Below, piece by piece: positions 22,105-34,607 of a stretch of DNA of 64,000 nt. Below the pieces are notes generated by a model. That model was not told the DNA's origin. It did not search any database and saw nothing but the letters and a program-made list of their open reading frames with translations. A program made the position numbers and the translations under genes. Source of the stretch: Apiosordaria backusii (Eukaryota > Ascomycota > Sordariomycetes > Sordariales > Lasiosphaeriaceae); the NCBI GenBank assembly GCA_030549205.1, contig JAUKTV010000021.1, positions 186,001 through 250,000 on the forward strand. Reading direction: 5' to 3'. Position 1 is the stretch's first letter. Every line of letters begins with the position of its first letter.

Positions 22105-23068
22105 GTATTGTTGTAAATAAAACCTCAGCTCTCCGATAAGACTTATTTAAAACTATAAATAAGCACTTTAGCCTACTTTTTATAAGGACCCTATATAAGT
22201 ATTATATTTCTTTTATTTACTTTAAATATCTACTTTTTTTACCTTTGGTTTCCTTTCTAATAACTGTACCTTTTTACTACTTTAAAAGCACCCTTTTTCG
22301 GTAATGTAAATATACTATTTTATTTTTTAAATGATTTTAGCCTTATATTAATAGGCCTTTTATTTTTAATAGATATTATAAATTAAAAGAAAAAGGTATA
22401 TAAAAGGTATTAGTTAGAGTAGTATTATTTAAAAATAGTAATGTTTAATGTTTAGTTTAAGAAAAAATAGTATAAAGAAGGTATTAAGTTAATAGAATGT
22501 TATAAAAATAAAAAAAAGTACTTTATTCTATATTTACTATTTTTATCTTTATAATCTATCTTTTATTTATTATTTTTTCTTTTATAACGCCTTCTTTAAT
22601 AGGATATATATATATACTTATATTAAAGCCTATTATATTATTAAGTAATATTACCTCTTTACTTTCCTTTATTTTAAATAGGCCTTTTATTTAAATTAAC
22701 CTTTCTTTATTAACCTTTCTTTCAGTTCTATTAACTTATATTAACTATACTGATAATTTATTATTTAAATATCTCTTTAACTTTAAAAACTAGCTTATTA
22801 ACCAGTCTACCTTCTTTAAGTAAAATAGCTTTTTAATAAAGGCTATCTATTTTAATATTAATATCTTTTATTAAAAATAACCCTTTAAATAACTATAAAA
22901 AAATAACCTTTAATAAAATACCTTTAAAATAATAACTAACCTTTTTATTATTTAGTATAACCTTTTAAGTAAAATTTAATTTTATTTATAACCCTATTTT
23001 ACTACCTTCTTTAATAATATTCACTTCCTTTTTAATAATAATATTAATATTACTATTATCTTTATTAC
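22105..23068. repeat. AT-rich island 1, probable RIP-degraded repeat
   Basis: About 1 kb composed almost wholly of A and T with abundant TpA, short poly-A/T runs and no usable open frame, with sharp edges against ordinary sequence on both sides (near 22105 and 23068). In Pezizomycotina such blocks are usually transposons mutated by RIP (C-to-T, mainly at CpA). No transposon family can be recognised from what is left. Confidence 0.75.
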
Positions 23069-24045
23069 CAGCAGACTTCACATCTAGGGTCGCACAAGTC
23101 CAAACAAGGACTAGCGTAGCTGCCGTCTGAAGCTTGGACCCACCTCTCTGGGCCCTGCCGTGTGTGGTTTGGGTCCCGTGATTTCACAACACGCAAAACT
23201 TTCAGGTTTCCCCCTCTCTCCGGACACCCGTTGCCCACAGCAAGCCTGCCTGCCACCCAGCGCGACCGACACGCAAAGAACACCCATTCCCGGCACCTTA
23301 TTTTTACTTCACCTTTGTGTATCGGGCGACGGCCCCCTTTTCTGGATTCGGCGGCTTTGAGTCAATTCCACGGTTTCCCTCGTGCATCCATCTCAGGTTG
23401 CTTGTCCCCCTCCAGTGCCACCTCTCAGGGGTCAAGCCGAGATCCGTTCAATCTCGTCCCAAAAAAGATCGCAACACACAGGTGGACATAGACCAGTCCC
23501 ATATCTGTCTGTCCATCGCATCTGTGTCTGGCGGTTCAGACGTTTGATAGCCTGTCTACCCGTAGCAAATCCGCGCCCCCCACTGGCCAGCTGGTATTGT
23601 TGGGGCACAGCGGCAGACGCGCAGAGAAGTACTCGGATTGCTCACCCAATCCCCATCTCTCGATCGCGTTCGTTATTACATACCTATCATCCTGGGTGAG
23701 CTGCCCGGTTGGCTTTGCGGTTCGAGTTAAAGACATACTTGTCGTCACATCCCAGCCGTATACTTTTCGGCTGGACTAGGGACCCAAGCACTCGCTGCCC
23801 CAAGTCTATCGTTAACGGAGCAAGACCCAAAAGTTAGAAGTCTCGAAAGGGTGTCCGCCTCTCCATGTTGATGGCCCTACCCCACACTCGGCAGCCGCGA
23901 CCACTGATCTGATCCACGACACGTCTATCGCCGTTCCATCCGCCGCCCAGTCCGCTCCAGTTTCCCCTGGCGTACCCCCCTCGCGGTCTTCCTGTCGGCC
24001 TGCCCTGTTTCTTGGCTTCAGTGCTCTTCAGCCTGATAGCGAGCT
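23069..24045. other. Upstream region/5' leader of the glutamine-rich gene
   Basis: About 980 bp of C/T-rich sequence between AT-rich island 1 and the start at 24046. It has no convincing gene and probably holds promoter and leader. Overlapping short frames at 23160-23700 on the + strand lack protein features. Confidence 0.5.
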
Positions 24046-24123
24046 ATGTACTCAGCTCAGTATGGCTTTAACGGTGCCCCACCGCAGGGCGCGCACTTGC
24101 AACCATCGCCAAACCAACCACAG

Positions 24124-24155
<32 letters not shown>

Positions 24156-24992
24156 GATGATGTACAACGCGCAGCAGCAGCAGCAGCAACAGTTTCCCGT
24201 ACAAGGCCAAGGCGGCCCCTTCCCCGGAGGCCACAATAACCAGGCTATGATGGGAAGTGCAGGTCCTGCAGGAATGATGCAGAATGCCGCCATGCCGCAC
24301 ATGGCTGCCAATGGTCAGAGTAAGCCCCCCTTTTATGCTTTCCCTACGTATGACGTCCAGCCACCCGTCAGTCTGGCAAACTTTGCTTCTCTGCCCGTTT
24401 CCTTGTCGTCCTTGTCCCACCCCACAGGGACCTTCGCGCGTGGTCAACTGAGAGCCATGGCTCGGCAGTTGCCGCAACGCCTCTCGACGTCCGAAGCTGT
24501 TTCTGTGTCACTCCCACCTTCATTTACTACCAACCTACCGTTCACTCCTCATGTCACGACGGAGACTGACGCCAGTAACGCGACAGTGGCTTACCAAGCC
24601 CCCTTGACGTCCTCGCCGTATGGGGCTGGTATACCTTCCTCTGCGGCTCCTCAACCGCAGCTTCCAGCCAATTTCATGATGGGCGGTCCGATGAACCAAT
24701 ATCAGATGAATGCTGGTCTCCAGCAGCAGCAGCAGCAGCAGCAGCATCCTATGATGCAGCGTATGCACCCAGGCCACCCAAATGCAGGCGGCATGTCATC
24801 ATCTGCCCCTCAGCCTCCATTCAACCCATCGCAGAGCATACCGGCTACTTCAATGGCTCCGCAACAAACCCAGCATGGTACACCTCAACAGCCACAGAGC
24901 AATTCGCGAAGCCAGACGCCCACAAACCCGCAGCAGGGACAACAGGGACAGCCACAGGTGCAGCAACCAAACCAACCGCCACAGGTTCTCCC

Positions 24993-25025
<33 letters not shown>

Positions 25026-26102
25026 AGCTCAAGCTCAAGCTCAAGCTCAAGCCCAAACTCAAGCTCAAGCCCAAACTCCACAACCGCCGTCTCAACAATC
25101 ACAACAGTCGCAACAACCCCAACAGCCGCCGACACCACAGCAACAGCAGCAGCAGTCACAACCGCAAGCACAGCAACAATCACAGCCTCAAGCTCAACCA
25201 CAGCAACAGCAACAGCCTGGTTCTGCTATAACGCCCCAGACGCCTACGTTCCCGGCTAACGGACAGGGACAGCAAGTGAATGGAACTTCGAGGTTACCAA
25301 CGCCTCAAAGCCCCGGTGGAGATCCACTTGACAAGGAGCGAGTCAAGGTTCTTTTTGAAATCAACACGGAACTGTTGTACGAGTCCATGCAGCTGTCTAA
25401 TGTCCAGCTTGAGCTGAAGAAAGAGGCGCTGGTGGCCCCTGAATTTGGTATAGATTATGCTGAGCAGGAAAGATTGGTCAAGGAGGATTACAACCAGTAT
25501 GTTTAGCATTTGTCAAACCCCAACGAGTCCATCTAACCTTCTTGTTCTTCAGTTGCATGAAGAGGCTTCAAGTAAACTTTCAATATCAGTCGTCGATCCA
25601 GAGAAATCCAGCTACTGCAGTTTTCCCCCCTGCTTTCCTGACAGCTCCACCACTCAGTAGGACCTTGAAGCTCACATTACCCCCGGCTTCCCCAGATGAT
25701 GTGCTGGAGCGACCGTTGGATCCATACGCTGACCGCCTTGAAAGAATTGGGGAACTGAAGCAGCTCTATGCAAAGCTTCAGGCACTCTTTCCTGGGGCCG
25801 ATCCCAAAAGAGAGCAATCAGCTCCTCAGACGACACCAACCATGAGGCCTACTGCTTCCGGCTTGTTGCCGAATGGGCAACTCAATCCGTATGCTCGCGC
25901 ATTACAAGAGGCGGCAATAGCTCAGGGACTGATTCCAGACCCAAACACAGGGTTAAAACAACCTCAGGGGGCTGCTGGAGTTCCAACGGGAGGATCGGGC
26001 TCCAACCACAGCAGCCCTGCTCCTGGCCCACCGGCTTATGGGACACCCCCAATGGCCAACAGTCCGGGTCCGTTACTGCAAACGCAGCCGGCTGGTCAAT
26101 GA
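24046..26102 (+). CDS. Glutamine-rich protein with SSXT-like segment, putative transcription co-regulator
   Basis: Exons 24046-25496 and 25553-26102 (intron donor GTATGT, acceptor TTCAG) give about 666 residues. The first two-thirds is low complexity: long Gln tracts near 24118-24191, 24721-24744 and 24997-25022, and a (QA)n run at 25027-25079. A conserved-looking block follows (FEINTELLYESMQL, then after the intron HCMKRLQVNFQYQSSIQRN) that resembles the SSXT/SS18 N-terminal domain split by an insertion; SS18 proteins are SWI/SNF-associated. The C-terminus is Pro/Gly/Ser-rich. A stretch at 24321-24426 begins GTAAGC and ends CCCACAG and could be an in-frame-compatible intron (phase 1 to phase 1), so the real protein may be about 35 residues shorter. 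The Q-rich part is prion-like. Coding status is secure; function is inferred from weak similarity. Confidence 0.8.
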
Positions 26103-28177
26103 TGGTAGTGATGAGCCGAAGTTGTACGATTCAATATGATGTATTGCGGGATAGAGTGGGACGAGTGAAAGTGTCTGCCACAAGGTCAACGATGAGCAGG
26201 TCGGGGTGTATATTGGCGTCACGACTGGTTTCAAGGTTGCATGGCGACAGTTTTTCACATTTAATATCGTTTTCTACAAGAGAAAATACTGGTCTTATAT
26301 CGGAGTTCGATGGCGTTCTAGATGCCTTTTGGCTGTTCACATATGTTGGGTACGAAGAATGGTTTGGGTGGCAAGAAAGTGGTTTGTTTTTGTGTATGTA
26401 CTTTATCTTGTACTTTATTTTGTGGCCGGGGGATAGAGGCAATGAGAAAGCAAGCGGGTTTAATGGCATACCGGAACTGATTCACTCATCTACAATTATA
26501 CGAAGTATGCCGTTGACCCTATTTGGCTACTGGGAGGCATCACTGGGTGATCGTTGCCCATCTGGTCAGCCGTCGGTTACAGAGGGGTCACGCAGGCACA
26601 CTGATTCTGAGGGCCACAGAGATCTCTTCTGAGAATTTTCGTAAATGGAGTCGCTGAAATTTCATTGCTGGTGAATAATTTACATCCAGTCACGGAATAT
26701 AACGCCCGATGTCTAAAATGGTGCCCTAGTCCTCTCTAACTATTCGTGCGGCGAATGTGGTTGCGGCCTTGGCCCAACAGACAAAGGCCACCAAAGGGGA
26801 GCCTGTGATCTGGTTGCGGGGATGTTTGACTGGACTGGGCTTGCTACTTGATGGCCTCCTGGAGAGCTGTCCATATCTGGAGTGTATTCTGTCAAAGCGG
26901 AAGAAGCAGAAGAGAAGTAGTGGTGGAAATCTGCAGTCAGGTAATCGCAAGGAAGTTTGGACGAAGGATGCAAGTTGGTCCGCCTGCAACTTGCATGCAT
27001 GCAATGCATGAGTGGGATGAAGCTTCCCTTTCCCAGCCGTCTGATCTGATTGGCAGCAGCTCACCGGTTTTCCAACGGCAGCCATTGGCTGTTCTTTTTT
27101 TTTTTTTTGAGAATGGCACGACAAACATACCGCCGCAACCCCCTGAATGGTGATGATGATGAGGTCTCATTTGCGGAATCGCCATTCATGAAATGGAAGC
27201 CAATTCATAATACCCCGCAGTCGCGTTTCTCGTTTGGACCAGTAAGAGAGCGAGCCTGGACTAGGGAAGAAGAAAAGCATCCAATTATCCTGCATGGAAC
27301 AAGGGTATCAGGGGTTCGGGGTCTTGCCTTTTCGCTAAGCTGAACCGGCCACCACGGTTCGCAGTGATCCCATTTCGATTCGATCGTGGCCGTCTGTTCC
27401 TGCCTCTCCCTCTCGAGCTCACACCGTGTCGTTATCGCTGCTCTCCACTCGCCATATCTCGTCACTCCTTTTGTAGTGCCAACCTTCTTTGACGAAAAGA
27501 CAGAAAACTTAATTTGCTGTTCCTGTGTTTACCAAGTGTTGCAGGCGTGGGGAGCGGGTCGCCCGTGATCGCACAGTACTGTTTCAGCATCGTCGGCCCC
27601 CTCGATGAAACTTCAAAGAACAGCTGGAGCCCTATCAACAGTGTCGCGTGCCAAGAAGCAGACCAATTCGGAGTCTTGAAGATCTCGACCGACTCTCTCA
27701 CTTCTCACGCGGTCTCGCCTTCCCGCCCTGTCGCCCATCGCAAAGCCATCCCTGCCGTACCGTGCCCTCCAGGCTCTATTCTTTCCCTATTCAAAGCTCC
27801 GACATCCGCCTCCGAACCTTTCTGGAACAAGAGCAAGGCCGAACAAACAGAAGATTTGGGAGGAACCAGGGACACCCGAGAGCAGAGACGGCAAGCCGAA
27901 AAAAGGAACCTAATCACTAATTCATAATCACACAAACGAACAAACGAGAGCTTAGAGGTGGTTGTTACCTTTTTTTTTTGTTGGCCAATCACCAACTGGA
28001 CTTTTGGGGGCATACTCACGGGGAAGAGCCGCTCCTCGAGAAGGGTCCAGGGACAACACCATTGAGCGACTCTTCTCGGTTTTGGGCTAGATAATTGGCC
28101 AAATATCTCCTTCCGGTCTTTGGAACTTGGAACGACTGCACCAGCTTGTGGAAAATCAGGAGGGTCGAGGCTTCGGG
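26103..28177. other. Intergenic region between the Q-rich and TBC genes
   Basis: About 2.1 kb without a recognised gene. It includes a T10 run near 27097-27106, C/T-rich sequence from 27360 onward that may be leader for the TBC gene, and overlapping short frames on both strands without protein features. Confidence 0.5.
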
Positions 28178-31100
28178 ATGGAGCCCGACCAGATTGAGAG
28201 GGATGAACAACAGCTGCCGAGCACACGGAAAGTTGCGAAGCCGACCTTGATGACTACACCGCCGACGAACGAGACAGGTCACGAGCGAACCACCTCAGAG
28301 CCAATCCCCCTTGAGATGCAGGAAAAGGCACGAGATCACGACTCTCTCGTCACAGTCCGTCTATCTGAGCCGCCCTCTCTGACGGTGAACACGGCCGTCC
28401 CACCGAGTACGATCACTTCTCGCTACAATACCGAGTACGCCTCGGGCAAGACCATGGCCGAGACATTGAACGAGGAGGATGATGACGACGATGATAGCGA
28501 GTCGGAGATATTTGAACCCGACAGTCGCAAGAAGAAGGGGCCCAACTTGCAAGATGAGCTCGGCGAAGCTGAGGATGGGAGCTCAGACGGTGTGGCTCGG
28601 GACTCGAGGTCGAGTTCTGGCTCAGACGCGGTTGATTGGGACAAGCTTCAGGCGACAGAAGATATGGAGGCAAGGAATAAACAAAACGCACAAACGGTAG
28701 GTGCAGCAACGAGCAATGAGTCCCGAGAAATGAGCGACTTGCAGCACTGAGCAACGAGCAACAAATTCCCCGTGTCTTTCGATTGTCTCACAGCCTCACA
28801 GTGTCCCACTGTCCTGGCACCACTACATCTTTTCTTTTTTTTTGGTTTTTTCTTCTTCTTATTTTCGATTATTCGACACTAACACAATACCTTTTTTCTA
28901 TAGTCCACCGCTTCGCTACTTGCAAGGCTGGAGCAAGAGAACGACAAGATCGCAACCAATCCAAAGAGCATCAAAGTTAAGATCATTGAGCGACAGCAAC
29001 ACTTGCGAGAGAGTCATCCGAGACCGCCCTCGATGGCGCAGCTTCGGAAAATGGTCACCGGGCCGACCCCTCCAGCCCTTCGGTATTCGACGTTGCCCCC
29101 GACGCCCATGACCGAGCTTGAGTTCTACCTGGCCTTGGTCAAAGACCCACAACAGACGGCCGCTCGTCTGCCGACTCTGCTGTCCAACAAGGTCAGGAAG
29201 GGTATCCCGCCACCACTCCGGGGTGTCGTCTGGCAGAGCATGGCGGGTGCTCGCGATAGCGCCCTGGAGGAGGTTTTCGAACGGTTGTCTGGCGAATCCA
29301 GCCCCTATGAGGGTGTCATCAGCAAGGATCTTGGACGAAGCTTTCCGGGCGTGGACATGTTTAGGGACCCCGAGGGCGACGGGCAACGAATGCTCGGTCG
29401 GGTGCTCAAGTGCTTCAGTCTCTACGACACCAAGATTGGATACTGCCAGGGGCTCGCCTTTCTGGTCGGCCCGCTACTCATGCACATGGGGGACAAGCAG
29501 GCATTCTGTGTCCTGGTGAGGTAAGGGGATGGGAATCGAACCGATTCGTCCGGATTGTTTGGACTAACTAACGAACTCTTGCTAGGTTGATGGAGAACTA
29601 CGATCTGCGCCACTGTTTCGTTCCCGATCTGTCAGGGCTGCATGTGCGCATCTACCAATTCAGAGAGCTTCTGCGACAGCATCTGCCCACTCTGTCGACG
29701 CATCTGGACGAGTTGCAAGTCGAACCCGCCTATGTTTCACAGTGGTTCCTCTCTTTCTTCGCCGTAACGTGCCCCCTACCCATGCTGTTTCGCATCTATG
29801 ATGTGATCTTTGCCGAGGGGGCGTCAGAGACCATTATGCGGGTGGCGCTATCGCTCATGCGCAAGAACCAGGTGCGCATCCTGGCGTGCACCGAGCTCGA
29901 GGACGTGATGCACCTGCTCCTGTCGCGGGGACTGTGGGACTGCTACAACTACAACGCCGACGAGTTTGTCCAGGATTTTGCTGCTCTCTCCGAAATTGTC
30001 ACCAAGGCTCGACTGGCAGCCCTGGAGCAGGGGTATAGGGAGGCTAATCTTAGCTCAAGCGCCAATCCCCGCGGCACAGATGCAACTGCGCAGCAGGTGT
30101 CGGATGTTACTACCGCAGCCTCCCGTTTTCTGGGTCGCCTCTGGGCTTCCTCCTCGACACCTCGATTTGCCACGTTTGCGGCAGCTGCCTCCGCGTCGTC
30201 TGCCAGCAACAACAGCAATACCAATACCAATACCAACACGCTCAACCCCGGTCTCGGCGCCGTGTCGCGTCCGCTGAGCATGCTTCGGCGCAGCACTTCG
30301 AAGCAGAGTCTGGCCTCCACCCTCAACTCGATGGAGGTTGGCTCGTCCACCACTTCATCTGCCGCTAGCGTCCTCAGCTCCGTATCTACCGAAGCAACTT
30401 CCCTCTCGCGCGATAGCTCCACCGACGATTCAACGGTATCGGGTGCGCCCCAAAAGACAGCGCCTACCGTGTTCTCGAGCGGCGCCAATAGCAGCAAGGA
30501 CGACAAGTACCTGCACAGCCAGATTGAAGACTTACTCACAGCGCTCAGCGAACTCCAACGGAACCATGCATTATTAGCCAGTCAGTTACAAAAAGAAAAG
30601 GAAGACCGAGATGAAGATAGAAAAGCAGTGCGATCGCTGCTGGACGGTCTGCGCAAAAAGGCAGGCGGCGAGGACTCGACAGGGTTATCATCCAGCGTCG
30701 ATAGCGAAGAAACCATACGAGATGTCTCCAATGAGCCAACGTCGGGAGAGGGCGACGAGGCAGATAAGCCCACCTCGGAACAACTATCCGACCTGCTCGA
30801 CATCGTCGAACTACGTTTCAGTGACTCGGTTGTCAACCGACGGTCGTCGATGGCGCAGACCAAATCACAACTTCGAGACGAGCTGGCTCGCGCGAAGGAG
30901 CAGTTATCCCACGAGGTGTCCAGATCACGAGAGCACGAACGCAAAATACATGAAGTGGAGCAGGAGGCCTCCTCCCTGAAGGAGCAACTGAGGGAGAGCC
31001 ATACACACGTCCGGACTTTACATCAGGAGAAACAGCGTCTCGAGCGGCAGATACATGGCATGCGGATTAGGGCGTCCGACACACCAGCATCTAACGCGAC

Positions 31101-31650
31101 CAATGCCGAGTGGTTCCCTCAGATTGGTACGGCGGCGGGCACAAGCGGTCTTCGCGAGCTCAAACTGGGCCGCAGCCGGTCTACCCCATCCCACCCCGCT
31201 CCCAACTACAACAAGCGAGCGTCGTCGATGACGATGCAGAAGAAGTCTAGCCGGGATTCCGCTGGCTCCACACTCAATGTCCTGGCTCCGCCCCCACCCC
31301 CGCCTATCCCCACCAGCGAGAGTGATGCTCTCCTGCTCGAGCTCGCGGCGGCGAAGACGGCCGAAGCGGTCGCCAAACAAGAAGCCGAAGAGGCGAAGCA
31401 GAAGCTGGAGCAGCTTCGAAAGGCCTTTGGTCTAGCGCCAGGCGAGACACCGCCAGCGCTACAGCGAAGTCACTCTACGGCTGACGGTGGTGGACCAGCA
31501 GCTACTGCTATGGGCATGTTTGGCCGACTTACTGGGACGACGGGGCCGACCTCTGGGCCTACCGTTGTCGAGTCTCCTCAAAAGGCTGCCACAGCGCCTG
31601 CTGCTACTAATGCTTCGGGCGGCGGTGGTTTCTGGGGATGGAGGAGGTGA
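28178..31650 (+). CDS. TBC-domain Rab GTPase-activating protein, Gyp5/EVI5-like
   Basis: Stimulates GTP hydrolysis by a Rab GTPase in membrane traffic. Exons 28178-28696, 28904-29520 and 29586-31650 (donors GTAGGT and GTAAGG, acceptors TATAG and CTAG) give about 1066 residues. The first 170 residues are acidic and disordered. The TBC domain runs from about residue 250 to 470, with KGIPPPLRGVVW, the arginine-finger motif in ISKDLGR, the glutamine-finger motif in GYCQG, and SQWFLSFF. After it come Ser/Thr- and Asn-rich linkers, a coiled coil (about residues 640-800, repeated Leu/Glu/Arg heptads), a short poly-Pro segment (APPPPPPPIP) and a second coiled coil near the end, closing with GGGFWGWRR. 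This layout fits Gyp5/Gyl1 or EVI5-type GAPs at the Golgi/exocytic route. The start is the first in-frame ATG; an upstream exon cannot be excluded. Confidence 0.93.
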
Positions 31651-32195
31651 GCTGGTCGTGACGAATGTGCTACTGGTTGGCTGATGTGGGATGGTGTCTT
31701 TTTCATGGCTAATGATTTTCAACTGCTGGGCTTTATTTTAATGAACGTGTCCTCATGGCACAAGCCGATGTGAGGAGGTAATGTTCTGTTTTTTTTATTT
31801 TTTTTTGCTTTTATCACATCCATCGGCAGGCGCTTGGGCGCGCACGTTTTGGCACATATAATATGATGGTTTATGTTTGCTGCTTTGCCGAGGACTTCTA
31901 ACGTGGGAGGGGGAGGCATAAATATGAGGTTAAGAATCATAGCCCTTGATATTTTGGGCGCTGGTGGCGAGGCGAGAGTACGTGTTTTATTGAGAAGAAT
32001 ATGAGATACCAATAGTTGATAGTTACCGTTTGGTTGGCTGTTGTCAATGTTAGGGGCGGGTTTTGAGTTCTGTATGTAACAGCCCGAGGAGAGGAGAGGA
32101 GGTATAGAGGGGAAATGGCAGGGACATGGACCTGAGTATAGTATATACCCACTACAGAGACTTGAAATAAATATTGTCGAAAGAGAGAGCGGTTT

Positions 32196-32220
32196 TGTGT
32201 GTGTGTGTGTGTGTGTGTGT
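32196..32220. repeat. (TG)n dinucleotide microsatellite
   Basis: Uninterrupted TG/GT repeat of about 12 units downstream of the TBC gene. Confidence 0.9.
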
Positions 32221-32484
32221 ATGCCTGGATGGACGGGTTCCAGATATATGCTCTGACGTTGCGATAGGGAATTGTGAGGTGAGTCGCCGTGAGAGTCTGG
32301 TGTGTGGCTTTATGTCTCAACAAGTGCATACCAGAAGCAAGAGAAAGTGTGTTTAAAGGTCTACAATCACACTAATGTTGTGTAGCCACTCACTTTTCAA
32401 GACCGCTGATCTTCGTAGACCTAGTTTCTAAGATGAAAGAATAAAGACAGCACTTAAAAATAGTTGTATTGCTTTTGTTTTGTT

Positions 32485-32556
32485 ATTGTTGAACGGGCTC
32501 TTCAAACCACTGCAACTCTCATTGTTGGACGAGCTCTTAATACCACTGCGACGCCC
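32485..32556 (+). repeat. Two tandem 36-bp imperfect repeats
   Basis: Unit 1 starts ATTGTTGAACGGGCTCTT at 32485 and unit 2 starts ATTGTTGGACGAGCTCTT at 32521. They share most positions over 36 bp, including an ACCACTGC core. The period is divisible by three, and one frame encodes a twice-repeated 12-residue segment, but no convincing gene surrounds it. Confidence 0.75.
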
Positions 32557-33403
32557 AGAAAACTTTGCTCTCCTTTCTTGCTTTGGACAACTCGACAACG
32601 AAGCAAAGCAAATCGCGCGATTCCATTTCCGCAAATATTGTCGACTTCTTATACTTATCTCGTCCTCACTTCTCAACTTTCCCGATAGGTCGACTCTCGT
32701 TGTTCGATCCATTATTCTGCGTTTCCGCATCATTAAGACATGATCAACATGGTTCTACTCACCCGTCTTCCCGACATCACCCCGGTGTCTCCGGAGTCTG
32801 GATGAAGACTACCAACTTACGTTTCGAAGTAAAAGCTTCATGCAACGACATTCTCTCAGCCCTTATCGAGCACAACGTGGCCGATGGGATCCTAGATGAC
32901 AAATACTGCGACGCTTTCTGGGTCCGCGTCTTCGAGGATAGTTGGATAACTATCAAGCAACCAACCACTATATTCAAGCGTCACAAGGAACACTCGATGC
33001 CCAAAGGAAGTCAACAGCGTAGAGGCGATTTCATCACAGTATCGAACGCCGCACAAATATACTGAAAAACTACCGGCTCTGGCGTCCCAAGCTGCGGCAC
33101 TTGAGGACAGTGAGGAGGACTTATTCAATGTAGGTTCGCCATCAGCAAATTTCAGTCATATTGAGATTTGTCAAGCAACGTTTATTTCATGTTTCTCCTC
33201 TTAGTTATGTGGACAGTCTTATGTTCATCGTTGCACTTTGGTATTATTTGAGGAAGGCGGTGTCAATGGGCAGATTAACCAGCAGGCATCCAGTTCAAGG
33301 ACTCTATCTAGGATTGATAATATGCAACGCTGAAGAGGGCTATCGCGTTTTAAGTCTGTTGATAAAGGGAACCAGCTGAAACGCTTGCTGCACCATGCAG
33401 TTT

Positions 33404-33531
33404 TCTTTCTGGTGGTTTGATGACTAAACCTGGCTGAAGTGGGCTTTTTTGAGTTGGCTGGTGGCCGCCTCGTACCACAGAAAACACCGGAAAAGCTCAA
33501 CAATTGTCAGTGCTCGTATCTTTCTGGTGGT
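33404..33531 (+). repeat. Dispersed short element, copy 2, with 13-bp target duplication
   Basis: The element proper is 33417-33518 (102 bp), starting TTGATGACTAAACCTGGC and ending GTGCTCGTA. Both sides carry the identical 13-mer TCTTTCTGGTGGT (33404-33416 and 33519-33531). It is in the same orientation as copy 1 and lacks the TTTACT(G) end seen in copies 1 and 3. Confidence 0.85.
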
Positions 33532-34607
33532 GAGGTGGTGTGGTGGTGTCAGTGAATGTCGTGTGCCTCACTAACGTCATCGGTTATCCAGTGAGTGGAC
33601 ACCACCTGTTCTGGAAGAAGCAAAGAGAAGAGAGTGGATTTTTGAGGGGCAGTCAACAAGGATGCTGACGGGGCGAAACGGCGCGTCACTACGATTAGCG
33701 GATGGTAAGAAAAGCATGTGAAATCCATTCTGGGCTAGAACGTGAAGGGAGGAAGCAGGCCAAGAGTCACGTAGTGTAGTGTACCGGAGAAAGGGACAGG
33801 GGACAAGGGACAAGGGAGGGCCAAGGTACATCAAAGTGCTACGCTAGAGTTGGATGCAAAATTGTTTTTGATCAAGGGGCTTATCGCAGACGTGGGAAGG
33901 TGAGGATTGATAGCTACGGACGAAGAGAAGAGAGAGAGCGAGAGAAATTAGCTGTGTAACGAGGTGTTTGTGGGAGAAGATACCGACTGTGCAAAAGAAC
34001 AAATGTGGGAGATCGGGAAGCTCGCTGATAGGTTGGGGGGCTATCCTGCTTTTGGCCAGGGCTGCTGGCAATGATCTCATCATCTTGATGTGGTGCTTGC
34101 GTGCCGCCGACCATTTTGAATGGAAAAAGAATTGGTGGGGCAGAGCTGTGCCAGAGCTGCCTGCAGTGCCCCCCTTATGCTATCATATCCAAGCTCTATG
34201 CCATCAAAGAGCATCGGATCGGATCAGTCAGTGCACCGTGTGCAGTGAAAAAAGGCAGCAACCTGGAAGCACGCCAGCCCTGGTGTGTCTCAAGCTCCTC
34301 CCACCCGCGTCATTCCCCCTCCACCGGCCGCACCTTGTTTCCTTCCTCCTCTAAAATCATTTGGCAATCCTCAAACCGTTTCCCGAAACCCAACCCAAAA
34401 GTCATCTTTCTACCACAAAGAACATCATCCACCAGCTTTGTTGGACATTCTACTCCTACCAACTTCCTCAACGCACACGACCACTTGTGCGTTTTCTCCG
34501 CCCGCCAGTCCAGAACATCCCTTCGCCAATCGACAACTCCCAGACATCTTACTCGACAGCTGCCGAATTACCAACAATCCCCGGGCAACAACATCATACC
34601 TATCAAA

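Larger units (their letters stand above)
31651..34607. other. Long intergenic region with repeats, no secure gene
   Basis: About 3 kb. It contains a (TG)n microsatellite (32196-32220), a 36-bp tandem duplication (32485-32556), the second copy of the dispersed short element (33417-33518), and a C/T-rich leader before the reticulon gene. An 87-codon ATG frame at 32802-33065 is the longest plausible coding stretch but has no recognisable features. Confidence 0.5.

Noticed and set aside
32802..33065. 87-codon ATG frame in the 31.7-34.6 kb interval
   Set aside because: No recognisable domain, no clear splice partners and no supporting context; kept only as a weak possibility in the intergenic entry.
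33417..33518. Short element as an introner (mobile intron)
   Set aside because: No consistent GT...AG ends and all three copies lie outside genes.
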